NCBI GenBank assembly: GCA_002049455.2
Contig: KV918811.1
Span: forward strand, 248,001 to 312,000
Source of the DNA: Porphyra umbilicalis
Lineage: Eukaryota > Rhodophyta > Bangiophyceae > Bangiales > Bangiaceae
Length of the DNA: 64,000 bases
Direction of reading: 5' to 3'
Made by a program: the position numbers and the translations under genes. Numbering within the stretch: the stretch's first letter is position 1; each line of letters begins with the position of its first letter. Shown piece by piece: positions 51,962-62,300 of this stretch. Below the pieces are notes generated by a model that saw nothing but the letters and a program-made list of their open reading frames with translations, searched no databases and was not told where the DNA came from.

Positions 51962-52792
51962 AGCGATCCGCAGAGGGGGTGGGAGTCGTCAGGGGGGGGG
52001 GGGGGGGGGGGCAAGGCTGCTTGCCAAAGGTGGGGGGTTTGTGGGTGATGCGAGAGGGGGGACCAGGCACAACGAGCCTGGTACTCGCGCTGTAAACAAG
52101 CTGGTGATCTTTTTTTATGCGCCTGCGGCGGCGCTGCTCGCGCCAAATCTTCGGGCCATCCCACCTACGTTCGACGCGGCTTAGATGGAGTTCACTCCTT
52201 TGAGATGCCTGACAGTAGTTCCAAACCATCGCGACGGACGGACCTGACCCGCTGCGGTGACTTGGATCTGACTGACGAGCACCGAATTGAGCCGGTCGGC
52301 TGACTGCCTGACAGCGCCTTCGGGCTGGTTGATGACTTGGATCTGACAAGGACCAAAACGAAACGTTCAGCTTACGGTCTGGCAGCGTCATTAACAGCGC
52401 ATTCCGGCTGGCCGATGACTTGGATCTGACGCAGACACAAACGGTCAGCTTACGGGCTTACAGAGTCAATTTTCTGCTTGCAGCGCGCGCTGTACGTTGC
52501 AGACCAAAGAAAAGGAGTGGTTGATGACATGGCAAAAACATTCTGCGGTCGCCCAGCCAGATACGTTCGCTTTCAAATCCTCCCCCAGGGTGTTAGGCAT
52601 GACACCCTCATTTTCGTTACGATTGGAGCCTGTACGACGCTCCAGCGAGGCTAGGACACAGATGATGGGCAGCAGTGACACCGCCGAAAAAGGCGGCCGG
52701 GGCGCAGCCACCCACGAATTTAAGCGCACCCAGCGACAGCATGAGGCTCGAACAGCTTTCGACCCGCCAAGCACCCTTCAGTAGCCAGCGCA

Positions 52793-53599
52793 ATGGCCTC
52801 CCCCTCCCCATCCCCCGGGTTCCTGAGCCCTGAGTTTCGAATCCCCCGCCTTCCGACCGGCACGCACACCCCCTCTCCCGGCGGCCACCCCACCCCAGTC
52901 GCGCACACGACGCTGGTCACCCCCCCCCAATCACCTGGGCGCGTCGCGGAAGCGACCGAAGCCCAGTCGGTCGGCGGGGCTGTGCCATTTGCGCCAGCGC
53001 CCGTGCCCTGGGCGGCCGTCGCTGCGCCACCGCCTGGTCGCGACGGGCCAGTCATGCCCCAGGCGCGGCCGGCCGCCTCATCCGAGGCGGCTAGCCGGCC
53101 GCTGTCGCTTCTGTTGCCCCCGCGGCCGGGTGGGCGTACAGCTGATTCGGTTTGGGCAGGCGGCCGCGCGACGCAGGGTGGCGGCGGGCCAGCTGTTGAG
53201 TTGGTGGAGGAGACGTCTGACCCATTTGCTCCTCGCCGCGTGGCGGCGTTTGCTGCGCGTGGCGGCGGGGCCGCCGTCCCAGAGCCCCGACAGGTGGCCG
53301 GCATTCGGCCTCGCACGGCCCGGGCGTTCGAGGCCCGGGCGACGCGCGCCGAAACAAAGGCGAGGCGACGCAAGCCACAAGTGTGGCACTGTAAGACTTG
53401 CAAAGTCGATTGCAGCAGTGCCAAAAATATGTTGGCCCACAAGGCGTCCTCGCGCCATCAACGCAAGGCAGCCGAGCACGCTGGGACACCCCATTGTGGG
53501 ACGTGTGACAGGACTTTTGAATCGGCTGGCCATTTGGCCACCCACATGCATAGTCGACGCCACGCTTCGACTGCTGTTCGCATGAATTTGAAGAAGTAA
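52793..53599 (+). CDS. Array zinc-finger protein, copy 5
   Basis: 268 aa, group beta (Gln167, C9 tract in place of CCCCGCCCC); both fingers intact. Confidence 0.75.
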   Translation: MASPSPSPGFLSPEFRIPRLPTGTHTPSPGGHPTPVAHTTLVTPPQSPGRVAEATEAQSVGGAVPFAPAPVPWAAVAAPPPGRDGPVMPQARPAASSEAASRPLSLLLPPRPGGRTADSVWAGGRATQGGGGPAVELVEETSDPFAPRRVAAFAARGGGAAVPEPRQVAGIRPRTARAFEARATRAETKARRRKPQVWHCKTCKVDCSSAKNMLAHKASSRHQRKAAEHAGTPHCGTCDRTFESAGHLATHMHSRRHASTAVRMNLKK

Positions 53600-54368
53600 G
53601 TTTTTGTTTCGTGTCTGCGAGGCGTGTCCACTTTGGAAGTGCGCGTGGCTCGGTTGCCAAGCGGCCAACGCTTGGTTGGCGCGCTTCCAGGCGATCCGCT
53701 GCCAAATCGGTAGAGGCGGGCCCCGTGTTTTCGAGGGACGCTTGGATCAGAATCTAGCCGAAACGGTCGCACTTCTTTCGCGCCACAGCAGGAATATTAC
53801 TCTCACATTTCCTTCGCGCCAGTGTGCCAACATACGATCAGGTGAGCATATCTTTAGCGAGTGGAGTGTCCATGCCAGTTCACACTCGAAATCCTTTGCA
53901 CCGTGCATCTCGGCTTCCTGGCGTCGCCGTCGTCGCGCCCGTCTTGATCCCGCGCGCCTTTACCGGCGCGATTGATTCTTGGCGGGCGCGCCTGACACGC
54001 CGACGGCAAGGCGCCCCTGTCGAGTGCCGGGCCGCAGAACGAGACCGGTTTGACTGATCGACTGTTGGAGGGGGGAGTTCACAATTCGGACAGGACTTTC
54101 GTTTGCTGTTTTGTACGGTCGTCCCCCTGCCGATTGCTTCTGGCATATAACGGGTTTTGGGGCGCCCGTACAATTCGCAAGGGATCTTAAGGTTGCAACT
54201 TTTGGTTCGTTCTCACACCACCAGGGTTGCTTCCCGGGACAGATCCCTCCTCACACGCTGGTGTCTCGGCCGTGAGCTTTCGGGCTTTCGGTCGGGAGGA
54301 CCAATCCAGTAATCGGTACCCGCGAGGGACTATTGCCGGTGGACAGAGGAACAAAGGCCCTGCTCGAT

Positions 54369-54623
54369 TTATGAACGGGGGACCCTTTGCGGCTGGCACT
54401 GCGCCACGACCCTGTTCTGATTAAAGACGTTTGTCCAAAAGTAGTCCCAGTGCCTGAAGTCGTCGCCCCCCTCGCTGTAGTCCACCTCCTCCGCGCGGAG
54501 CACGGCCTCCTCGGCCGCGCTCATCCGGGCGCGAATGCGGCCGCCGCCGCACACCCGACGCCGCTTGCGGAGCCTTTCCAGCTCCGACAAGACGCGGTGG
54601 ACCTCTGATATAGACCGGCGCAT
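54369..54623 (-). CDS. Array 84-aa frame, unit 6
   Basis: One change from the other units: Arg for Gln in LRKRRRVCGG. Confidence 0.35.
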   Translation of the reverse strand: MRRSISEVHRVLSELERLRKRRRVCGGGRIRARMSAAEEAVLRAEEVDYSEGGDDFRHWDYFWTNVFNQNRVVAQCQPQRVPRS

Positions 54624-55454
54624 AGCGATCCGCAGAGGGGGTGGGAGTCGTCAGGGGGGGGGGGGGGGGGGGGCAAGGCTGCTTGCCAAAGGTGGGGGGT
54701 TTGTGGGTGATGCGAAAGGGGGGACCAGGCACAACGAGCCTGGTACTCGCGCTGTAGGCAAGCTGGCGGTATTTTTTTATGCGCCTGCGGCGGCGCTGCT
54801 CGCGCCAAATCTTCGGGCCATCCCACCTACGTTAGACGCGGCTTAGATGGAGTTCACTCCTTTGAGATGCCTGACAGTAGTTCCAAACCATCGCGACGGA
54901 CGGACCTGACCCGCTGCGGTGACTTGGATCTGACTGACGAGCACCGAATTGAGCCGGTCGGCTGACTGCCTGACAGCGCCTTCGGGCTGGTTGATGACTT
55001 GGATCTGACAAGGACCAAAACGAAACGTTCAGCTTACGGTCTGGCAGCGTCATTAACAGCGCATTCCGGCTGGCCGATGACTTGGATCTGACGCAGACAC
55101 AAACGGTCAGCTTACGGGCTTACAGAGTCAATTTTCTGCTTGCAGCGCGCGTTGTACGTTGCAGACCAAAGAAAAGGAGTGGTTGATGACATGGCAAAAA
55201 CATTCTGCGGTCGCCCAGCCAGATACGTTCGCTTTCAAATCCTCCCCCAGGGTGTCAGGCATGACACCCTCATTTTTGTTATGATTGGAGCGTGTACGAC
55301 GCTCCAGCGAGGCTAGGACACAGATGATGGGCAGCAGTGACACCGCCGAAAAAGACGGCCGGGGCGCAGCCACCCACGAATTTAAGCGCACCCAGCGACA
55401 GCATGAGGCTCGAACAGCTTTCGACCCGCCAAGCACCCTTCAGTAGCCAGCGCA

Positions 55455-56261
55455 ATGGCCTCCCCCTCCCCATCCCCCGGGTTCCTGAGCCCTGAGTTTC
55501 GAATCCCCCGCCTTCCGACCGGCACGCACACCCCCTCTCCCGGCGGCCACTTCACCCCAGTCGCGCACACGACGCTGGTCACCCGCCCCCAATCACCTGG
55601 GCGCGTCGCGGAAGCGACCGAAGCCCAGTCGGTCGGCAGGGCTGTGCCATTTGCGCCAGCGCCCGTGCCCTGGGCGGCCGTCGCTGCTCCACCGCCTGGT
55701 CGCGACGGGCCAGTCATGCCCCAGGCGCGGCCGGCCGCCTCATCCGAGGCGGCTAGCCGGCCGCTGTCGCTTCTGTTGCCCCCGCGGCCGGGTGGGCGTA
55801 CAGCTGATTCGGTTTGGGCAGGCGGCCGCGCGACGCAGGGTGGCGGCGGGCCAGCTGTTGAGTTGGTGGAGGAGACGTCTGACCCATTTGCTCCTCGCCG
55901 CGTGGCGGCGTTTGCTGCGCGTGGCGGCGGGGCCGCCGTCCCAGAGCCCCGACAGGTGGCCGGCATTCGGCCTCGCACGGCCCGGGCGTTCGAGGCCCGG
56001 GCGACGCGCGCCGAAACAAAGGCGAGGCGACGCAAGCCACAAGTGTGGCACTGTAAGACTTGCAAAGTCGATTGCAGCAGTGCCAAAAATATGTTGGCCC
56101 ACAAGGCGTCCTCGCGCCATCAACGCAAGGCAGCCGAGCACGCTGGGACACCCCATTGTGGGACGTGTGACAGGACTTTTGAATCGGCTGGCCATTTGGC
56201 CACCCACATGCATAGTCGACGCCACGCTTCGACTGCTGTTCGCATGAATTTGAAGAAGTAA
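55455..56261 (+). CDS. Array zinc-finger protein, copy 6
   Basis: 268 aa, group beta with extra changes (Phe33, Arg44, Arg62). It is the most diverged intact copy, and all changes lie outside the fingers. Confidence 0.75.
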   Translation: MASPSPSPGFLSPEFRIPRLPTGTHTPSPGGHFTPVAHTTLVTRPQSPGRVAEATEAQSVGRAVPFAPAPVPWAAVAAPPPGRDGPVMPQARPAASSEAASRPLSLLLPPRPGGRTADSVWAGGRATQGGGGPAVELVEETSDPFAPRRVAAFAARGGGAAVPEPRQVAGIRPRTARAFEARATRAETKARRRKPQVWHCKTCKVDCSSAKNMLAHKASSRHQRKAAEHAGTPHCGTCDRTFESAGHLATHMHSRRHASTAVRMNLKK

Positions 56262-57030
56262 GTTTTTGTTTCGTGTCTGCGAGGCGTGTCCACTTTGGAA
56301 GTGCGCGTGGCTCGGTTGCCAAGCGGCCAACGCTTGGTTGGCGCGCTTCCAGGCGATCCGCTGCCAAATCGGTAGAGGCGGGCCCCGTGTTTTCGAGGGA
56401 CGCTTGGATCAGAATCTAGCCGAAACGGTCGCACTTCTTTCGCGCCACAGCAGGAATATTACTCTCACATTTCCTTCGCGCCAGTGTGCCAACATACGAT
56501 CAGGTGAGCATATCTTTAGCGAGTGGAGTGTCCATGCCAGTTCACACTCGAAATCCTTTGCACCGTGCATCTCGGCTTCCTGGCGTCGCCGTCGTCGCGC
56601 CCGTCTTGATCCCGCGCGCCTTTACCGGCGCGATTGATTCTTGGCGGGCGCGCCTGACACGCCGACGGCAAGGCGCCCCTGTCGAGTACCGGGCCGCAGA
56701 ACGAGACCGGTTTGACTGATCGACTGTTGGAGGGGGGAGTTCACAATTCGGACAGGACTTTCGTTTGCTGTTTTGTACGGTCGTCCCCCTGCCGATTGCT
56801 TCTGGCATATAACGGGTTTTGGGGCGCCCGTACAATTCGCAAGGGACCTTAAGGTTGCAACTTTTGGTTGGTTCTCACACCACCAGGGTTGCTTCCCGGG
56901 ACAGATCCCTCCTCACACGCTGGTGTCTCGGCCGTGAGCTTTCGGGCTTTCGGTCGGGAGGACCAATCCAGTAATCGGTACCCGCGAGGGACTATTGCCG
57001 GTGGACAGAGGAACAAAGGCCCTGCTCAAT

Positions 57031-57360
57031 TTATGAACGGGGGACCCTTTGCGGCTGGCACTGCGCCACGACCCTGTTCTGATTAAAGACGTTTGTCCAA
57101 AAGTAGTCCCAGTGCCTGAAGTCGTCGCCCCCCTCGCTGTAGTCCACCTCCTCCACGCGGAGCACGGCCTCTTTGGCCGCGCGAACGAGGGGAGCACGCA
57201 CAACGAGCCTGGTACTCGCGATGTAGGCAAGCGGGCGGCCTTTTCTCATGCGCTTGCGGCGGCGCTGCTCGCGCCAACTCTTCGGGTCATCCCACCTACG
57301 TTCGACGCGGCTTAGATGGAGTTCACTCCTTTGAGATGCCTGACAGTAGTTCCAAACCAT
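57031..57360 (-). CDS. Partial seventh unit: fused variant of the 84-aa frame
   Basis: In the truncated unit a ~194-bp deletion removes the G tract and the usual start. The C-terminal part (EAVLRVEEVDYSEGGDDFRH and on) is joined in phase to an upstream reverse-strand segment beginning MVWNYCQASQRSELHLSRVE, making 109 codons. The junction shows short TTCGC homology, typical of a deletion; no GT...AG remains to suggest retroposed mRNA. Confidence 0.3.
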   Translation of the reverse strand: MVWNYCQASQRSELHLSRVERRWDDPKSWREQRRRKRMRKGRPLAYIASTRLVVRAPLVRAAKEAVLRVEEVDYSEGGDDFRHWDYFWTNVFNQNRVVAQCQPQRVPRS

Positions 57361-57708
57361 CGCGACGGACGGACCTGACCCGCTGCGGTGACTTGGATCT
57401 GACTGACGAGCACCGAATCGAGCCGGTCGGCTGACTGCCTGACAGCGCCTTCGAACTCAACCGGTTCCGGTGTGTCGGTACTCGTGTACCTCCCCGTTCT
57501 TAAGCCGTTGGCCGTCTTGGGCAATGCGTGGCAAGGTGTATCATCATGGATATCTTCTGGCGGCGCCACCGTAGAGGCGCGTGACAGGAAGTCGGGCAAG
57601 TGGTGCGATGCACCTGATTGATACACTATACCGAGTGTGTATTCGGAGAGGCGAAGTCGCCATCGCATCCAGCGTCCGCTTGAGACAATCGTGCTGCAGA
57701 TCCAGCTA

Positions 57709-58107
57709 TTGCTGATCCCCGAATTTTGTCCCGGGGGACAGAGACAGAGACTGACTACGAATAACAGCACTCTATTGGTTTAAAACGACAGTAAGAAGGC
57801 ATCGAAGCCAATAGAAAGCCCACATTTGGTGCCAGGACCTTGCATCCAGCAGAACTGACTGTTTGTTGCCGCTTGATCCGCTTTTCTTGGCATGGAGCAA
57901 GCTGCCCACGCGAGATCTTGAGATTTTCTACTGTCTCCTCGCCAGAAGTGCAGAAATGAAAAGGAGCTGATGTTGATTTCCAGGCTGTATGGGTACATGT
58001 AAGCAATCAGGAGCACCAAGTCAGTCCCAGGGGCGCATCTGATTGTTGGAGAGAGTCGGTCCGCAAGACAGTCTCTGTCCACCAGGACAAAATTCGGGGA
58101 TCAGCAA
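57709..58107 (+). mobile_element. 399-bp TA-flanked MITE, copy 3, inside the retrotransposon
   Basis: Starts TTGCTGATCCCCGAATTTTG after TA (57707-57708) and ends GGGGATCAGCAA before TA (58108-58109). The RNase H-like sequence continues on both sides, which confirms an insertion into the older element. Confidence 0.92.
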
Positions 58108-58109
58108 TA

Positions 58110-60229
58110 CGTGCTTGGTGATCCATTCGGATGAGGAACCGTTGCCCATCGAGGAAGTGCCTCAACTTGAGGACAGCCCACACGACGCCGAGGCATTCGC
58201 GCTCCGTTGTGGTGTAGTTTGGCTCTGCAGCAGTGAGTCCTCGGCTCCAATATCCGACGGGATGAAGCAGTTCGCGCGGTTCCTCCTGGAGGAGGTTACA
58301 ACCAGCTTGGTCGGCGCATGCTTCAACGTCGTCGACGAGCTTCCGATTGGCCTTTGGCAAGGCAAGTACCGGTGGGCACAACAGTGCGTTGCAAAAGGTC
58401 TTCGAAGGCGGCTATGGCCACGTCCGTCGGTGGTGGTACATCCGGTGGGATCTCGGCCCTAGTCAGGGCGTTCAGGGGCTTCGCTCGTTTGGAAAAGTCC
58501 TTGACGAAACGTCGATAGACGTTGCACATTCCCAAGAAGCTTTTCAGCTGGGTCTTCGTCGTTGCGAACTTGGCGTGCTTCAGAGCATCCACGTTCTTGT
58601 TATGCATTTGCAGTTGCCCGGGGCGGACAATGTGTCCGAGGTACTCGACTTCGTCGGAGAACCATATGCACTTTTACAAGTTTAAGGTAACCCCGGCTTT
58701 GCGCAGACAGTGCAGAACCGTATCAACGTCTTTGACGTGTTGTTCCGCGTTTGCGGAAAAGGTGATGACATCGTCTAAGTAGACGAAGCATATCTGCCAC
58801 TTCAAGCCCGAGAGGATAATATCCAATGCGCGCTGAAAGGTAGCGGGTGCGGTCGTCAAGCCCAAAGGCATTGATAACCAGTGGTATATATCACAATGCG
58901 TTGTGAACGCCGTCTTCTCTTGGTCTTCCTTGCGTAAGGGCACTTGCTAGTACCCCGCGGTGCAGTCGAGAGACGTGAACACATGGGCATATCCCAAGGA
59001 GTCGAGGCAGACCTCCATCCGAGGCAAGGGATAAGCATCCTCCTTGGTGATGTTGTTTAACCGACGATAGTCGACACAGAATCGGGCTTTGCCGTTCTTC
59101 TTTGGTACAATTACCACGGGGCTTGCCCAAGCACTATGGCTAGGGGCAATGACGTTGAGCTTCAACATCTTGTTGATCTGATCAGCGATGATCTGCCGTT
59201 TGAACGGCCCGGTCCGGTAGGGTTGAGCCCGTATGGGCAGAGCGTCTGGAGGAGTGACGATGGCGTGCTGCGTAGCACGGATGACGCCAAGGGTTCCATC
59301 CAACATCGACGAATGCGTCTTGAGCATGTCTCGAATCTGCTTGTGCAGATACTCGGGAGCCTCACTGAGGTCGAGGTCCTCGAGTGGGTCACGACTCGTG
59401 TCGTCCGATGAAGTATCGGTTCCATCTTTTGGATTGTTCTCATCCATGACGGCGGACAACATCGGCCCTTGATAGGGTTCTGCAAGCCCCAAGGTTGAGT
59501 TCTTGCGAACAATGACTTGGTCCTTGCCGAAGTCGCATAACTTGACTAAGAATGGTTCGTCCGGTTTGACGATGGCGATGCCGCGGGAGACCGCCATTGA
59601 CTTATGTCGGCATAACCGAGCGTTCGGTGTGATGGTAACCATACCAGGGGTGTCACATGTGGCCATGATCCACTCTTCTTGTTGTCCGTCGACACGGACC
59701 TGTTTACAGGCTCGCACCCTTGCGGGTTTGTCTTGCTAGTGGCGGCCCCAGGCACTGCCATTCAGCACGCCAAGATCGGCGTTGGCCGAGGCAGTTCTTC
59801 CGTGTAGCGCACGTGTTCCTGCCAGACGATCTTACGCAAACGCGGCAGAATTGCCTCAATGTTTTGTTCAATGAACTCGGTGCCAAGGATGCATGGGACT
59901 GACAAGTTGTCGGAAACGAGGAATCGCTCAAATAGACGTACACCTCCGGTGTCTACATACAGATGTGTGGCATACTTCGTCGCGAGACGATTGTTGTTTG
60001 CATCTCGGATGCGCGGAATCGTGGTCAACTCCTCGGCGTCAGCCATCCATTTCGCAGGGAGAACACTAGTTCTCACTATGTTCACCCCGGCGCCCGCGTC
60101 AAGCACAGGGCGGCAGCTCCGCATCACACGCATGCACGGGTCAAGCGTGGCGGCGATCTCGTAGTGCCGTAAGGCACGGCGCAACAATCTTGTTACCGTA
60201 CGCTTTCGCCTTCCGCCAAACAACCCCAA
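58110..60229 (-). pseudogene. Retrotransposon pol region (protease, RT, part of RNase H), broken
   Basis: A protease-like part lies around 60229-59762. RT spans about 59300-58500. RNase H follows and continues beyond the inserted MITE to about 57454. It belongs to the Ty3/gypsy group by its RT motifs. It has multiple breaks and is not functional. Confidence 0.8.
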
Positions 60230-61890
60230 GTCGGGCTCCCGGCCTGGGCGTTTTTCGAGTCGTCCACGGCGTCGGCCGGATGTTCGATCTCGTCTTCCTC
60301 AACGTTACCGTCGGCAATGGCATGAACGCCGATAGGCGGTTGGCGACGTTTGCCAGGGCGATATGGTTCGGCATACTGTGCGGCGAAGTCCCCCGGCTTG
60401 TTACAATTGTAACAGATGTCAGCCCGATTGGCTTGAGGGACGGCGGCCCACGGGGTCGGCGGGGTGCGAACCGGTGTGAACGGTCGCTCCGTCGTCGTCC
60501 GCTGGTCCTGTGTCGCGTAAGCGACTTTGCTTGCCGTTGGGCGGGTCATCTTGAGCTGCAAACGCAGCTTGTTGGTGCCGTCCCAGTAAATTTGGGCGGT
60601 AGCAACAGTCTCGGAAAGAGTCCGATCCGGGAATTGGTCATTCAAGACCCGCACGTGCGCTTGCACAAGGTCCGAAAGACCAGAAATGAAGACGTCCTTA
60701 ACGTCTTGGATGTGGAACAAACCTTTCAGGAGGTCGCATTGCGTTTCCACGCGGTGACCAAAGGCCGTGGGCGCCTCGTTGTCTTGTTGCTTCATCGTAA
60801 TGATGTCTTGGTAGGCGTTTGCCGTAGTTGCGTTTGTCGCATAAATCGAAAGAAGCCAGTTGACGGCATCTCCGTATGTACGGATGGCATAACGCTTACG
60901 TCCGAGGGTGCTGCTAAGCGCACCGGAGAAGGCCATCCTGGCGTTGCCGGCTAGTCGAAAGACCAAAAGCGGAAGGGCTTGACCGTGTGTCAGCCCAGCC
61001 GCGTCGCACGCGCGGCGAAAGGTCGTTAAGGACGTGAAGATGCCCAAGGGCAGGGCTCCCGTGAATGGCTGTTGCCCATGGAACGCTCCGTCTAAACTTT
61101 TGTTGAGACGATACGACCGTTGTGCCTCTTTAGGCGTATACGTCAGTTGACGGCGGATCAGGAAGTACGTCCTGTAGTCCAGGAGTGTCTTGAAGCGGCT
61201 ATTAGCCGGGCGGATCACTGTGATCCTATAGGCTTTTTCAAGTCGCTCCTTCCGTTTGGTGGGAGTCGCGGGGCGCTTGCGCGCGGCCGCGTCCGACTCG
61301 CTCGAGCTGTCGCTAGGCGAGGACCCACTTGGGGGCGATGGCGGGCCTGGCGGCCCGTGGCCATCGTCCGAGGAGAAGGTGTCCGTCACGTTGGAGTTTT
61401 TGTCGTCTGACGACGTCGGGCTTGACCCAGAGGCGGAATCATCGGAAGATGAGGAAGGCGCGGCGTTAGCCGGATCGTCCTTGCGGATGGACTTGTCTTT
61501 AGTCACCTTTCTTGTCTTCTTGACGTTCTTGGTCATATCGCCCGACTGGTGGCGAGACTTAGCCACACGGCGTTCCTCCTCATGGGAGTCGACCTTGCGC
61601 AGGGCCTCGACGTCGTCGACCAACTTGTCATTGGCTCGCGCCAGAGACTCGTTAGTCTGTTCTTGGGCCGTCAGGCGTCGTTGAAGTGCTTCAACAGCCA
61701 CCTTTAGGCTCTCCACCACCTGCATCTGCCCGGAGGCGGCTTGATCCGCAGGGATGGGAGGAGTAGGAGCACCGTCCGTCGGGGCGTCGGAGGCGGCAGC
61801 AGTGCCTTGTCCCCCGCCCGGCGGCCGGTAGCCAGCTGGAAACTTGCCGTCTCTGGCTCTCCGAGTGCCGCCGGTACCACCAGTAGACAT
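60193..61890 (-). CDS. Retrotransposon gag-like frame (fossil element)
   Basis: A 565-codon open frame. The N-terminal part is Gly/Ser/Asp-rich with a predicted coiled coil (AVEALQRRLTAQEQTNESLA). The middle (about residues 225-420) is capsid-like (AFHGQQPFTGALPLGIFTSL, WLLSIYATNATTANAYQDII). A nucleocapsid-type zinc-knuckle region lies near residue 500. It overlaps the start of the protease region by a few tens of bases, as is usual for gag-pol frames of this group. Confidence 0.75.
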   Translation of the reverse strand: MSTGGTGGTRRARDGKFPAGYRPPGGGQGTAAASDAPTDGAPTPPIPADQAASGQMQVVESLKVAVEALQRRLTAQEQTNESLARANDKLVDDVEALRKVDSHEEERRVAKSRHQSGDMTKNVKKTRKVTKDKSIRKDDPANAAPSSSSDDSASGSSPTSSDDKNSNVTDTFSSDDGHGPPGPPSPPSGSSPSDSSSESDAAARKRPATPTKRKERLEKAYRITVIRPANSRFKTLLDYRTYFLIRRQLTYTPKEAQRSYRLNKSLDGAFHGQQPFTGALPLGIFTSLTTFRRACDAAGLTHGQALPLLVFRLAGNARMAFSGALSSTLGRKRYAIRTYGDAVNWLLSIYATNATTANAYQDIITMKQQDNEAPTAFGHRVETQCDLLKGLFHIQDVKDVFISGLSDLVQAHVRVLNDQFPDRTLSETVATAQIYWDGTNKLRLQLKMTRPTASKVAYATQDQRTTTERPFTPVRTPPTPWAAVPQANRADICYNCNKPGDFAAQYAEPYRPGKRRQPPIGVHAIADGNVEEDEIEHPADAVDDSKNAQAGSPTWGCLAEGESVR

Positions 61891-62300
61891 ACTGGGACCT
61901 GAACAAAGTGTTCCGACTTGGCGAACGCCCTGCGCGCCAACTTCGAAGATCTCAACCGTGATGCCCCCGGCACCACGCCCACAAGTCGATGGCTTACGCC
62001 CCGCGCGCCAAGCGACCGTATCGACACCGTCACAATGCCACGAGGCAGCGAGAAAGTTCTCGGGAACACCGTGCCGCGAGGCACGATGAAGACGAGGGTA
62101 TCCCCTGCTGCTCCACCAAATGTGGTATTAATAGCGTTGGTGCAATTACCACTGTACTGAGACCGACCGTAGCCAAGCAATAAAGCGAGTTCTATCGCCG
62201 TCGCGGCGAGGAAGAAAGACCTCTTGTTGAAGGGCATCCGATGGGGAGCCGGGTGGTGCCCACGACGGCGACCCCGGACCCATGGTGATTTAATATAAAC

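Larger units (their letters stand above)
40775..57453 (+). repeat. Tandem array of a 2.66-kb unit (six full, one partial)
   Basis: Units start (TCGGACAGGACTTTCG) at 40775, 43438, 46100, 48763, 51424, 54086 and 56748, giving periods of 2663, 2662, 2663, 2661, 2662 and 2662. The seventh is cut at 57453 and also lacks ~194 bp around the G tract. Identity between units looks very high by eye. Each full unit has, left to right, the 84-aa reverse frame, a G20-22 tract, three GACTTGGATCTGAC iterons, a 268-aa zinc-finger frame and downstream splice-like signals. The left border joins single-copy DNA next to a direct repeat; the right border joins the retrotransposon fossil. Such arrays normally arise by unequal exchange, so copy number may vary between individuals, and the assembly may misstate it. 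Confidence 0.97.
57454..62300 (-). mobile_element. Ty3/gypsy-type LTR retrotransposon fossil (broken, truncated)
   Basis: Read on the reverse strand the order is gag, protease, reverse transcriptase, RNase H, as in retrotransposons. The RT has the Ty3/gypsy blocks (SAWASPVVIVPKKNGKARFC, FVYLDDVITFSA). No integrase or 3' LTR is seen: the element is cut at 57454 where the tandem array begins. The right end and any 5' LTR are uncertain; 62300 is an estimate. It has several breaks plus an inserted MITE in the RNase H part, so it is dead. It predates the MITE insertion; no LTR pair is available to date it. Confidence 0.85.

Noticed and set aside
40775-57453. Tandem array as rDNA, 5S or histone cluster
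   Set aside because: No rRNA-like conserved segments, no Pol III boxes and no histone-like protein in any frame.
40775-57453. CRISPR array
   Set aside because: Unit length of 2.66 kb, no spacers and a eukaryotic context.
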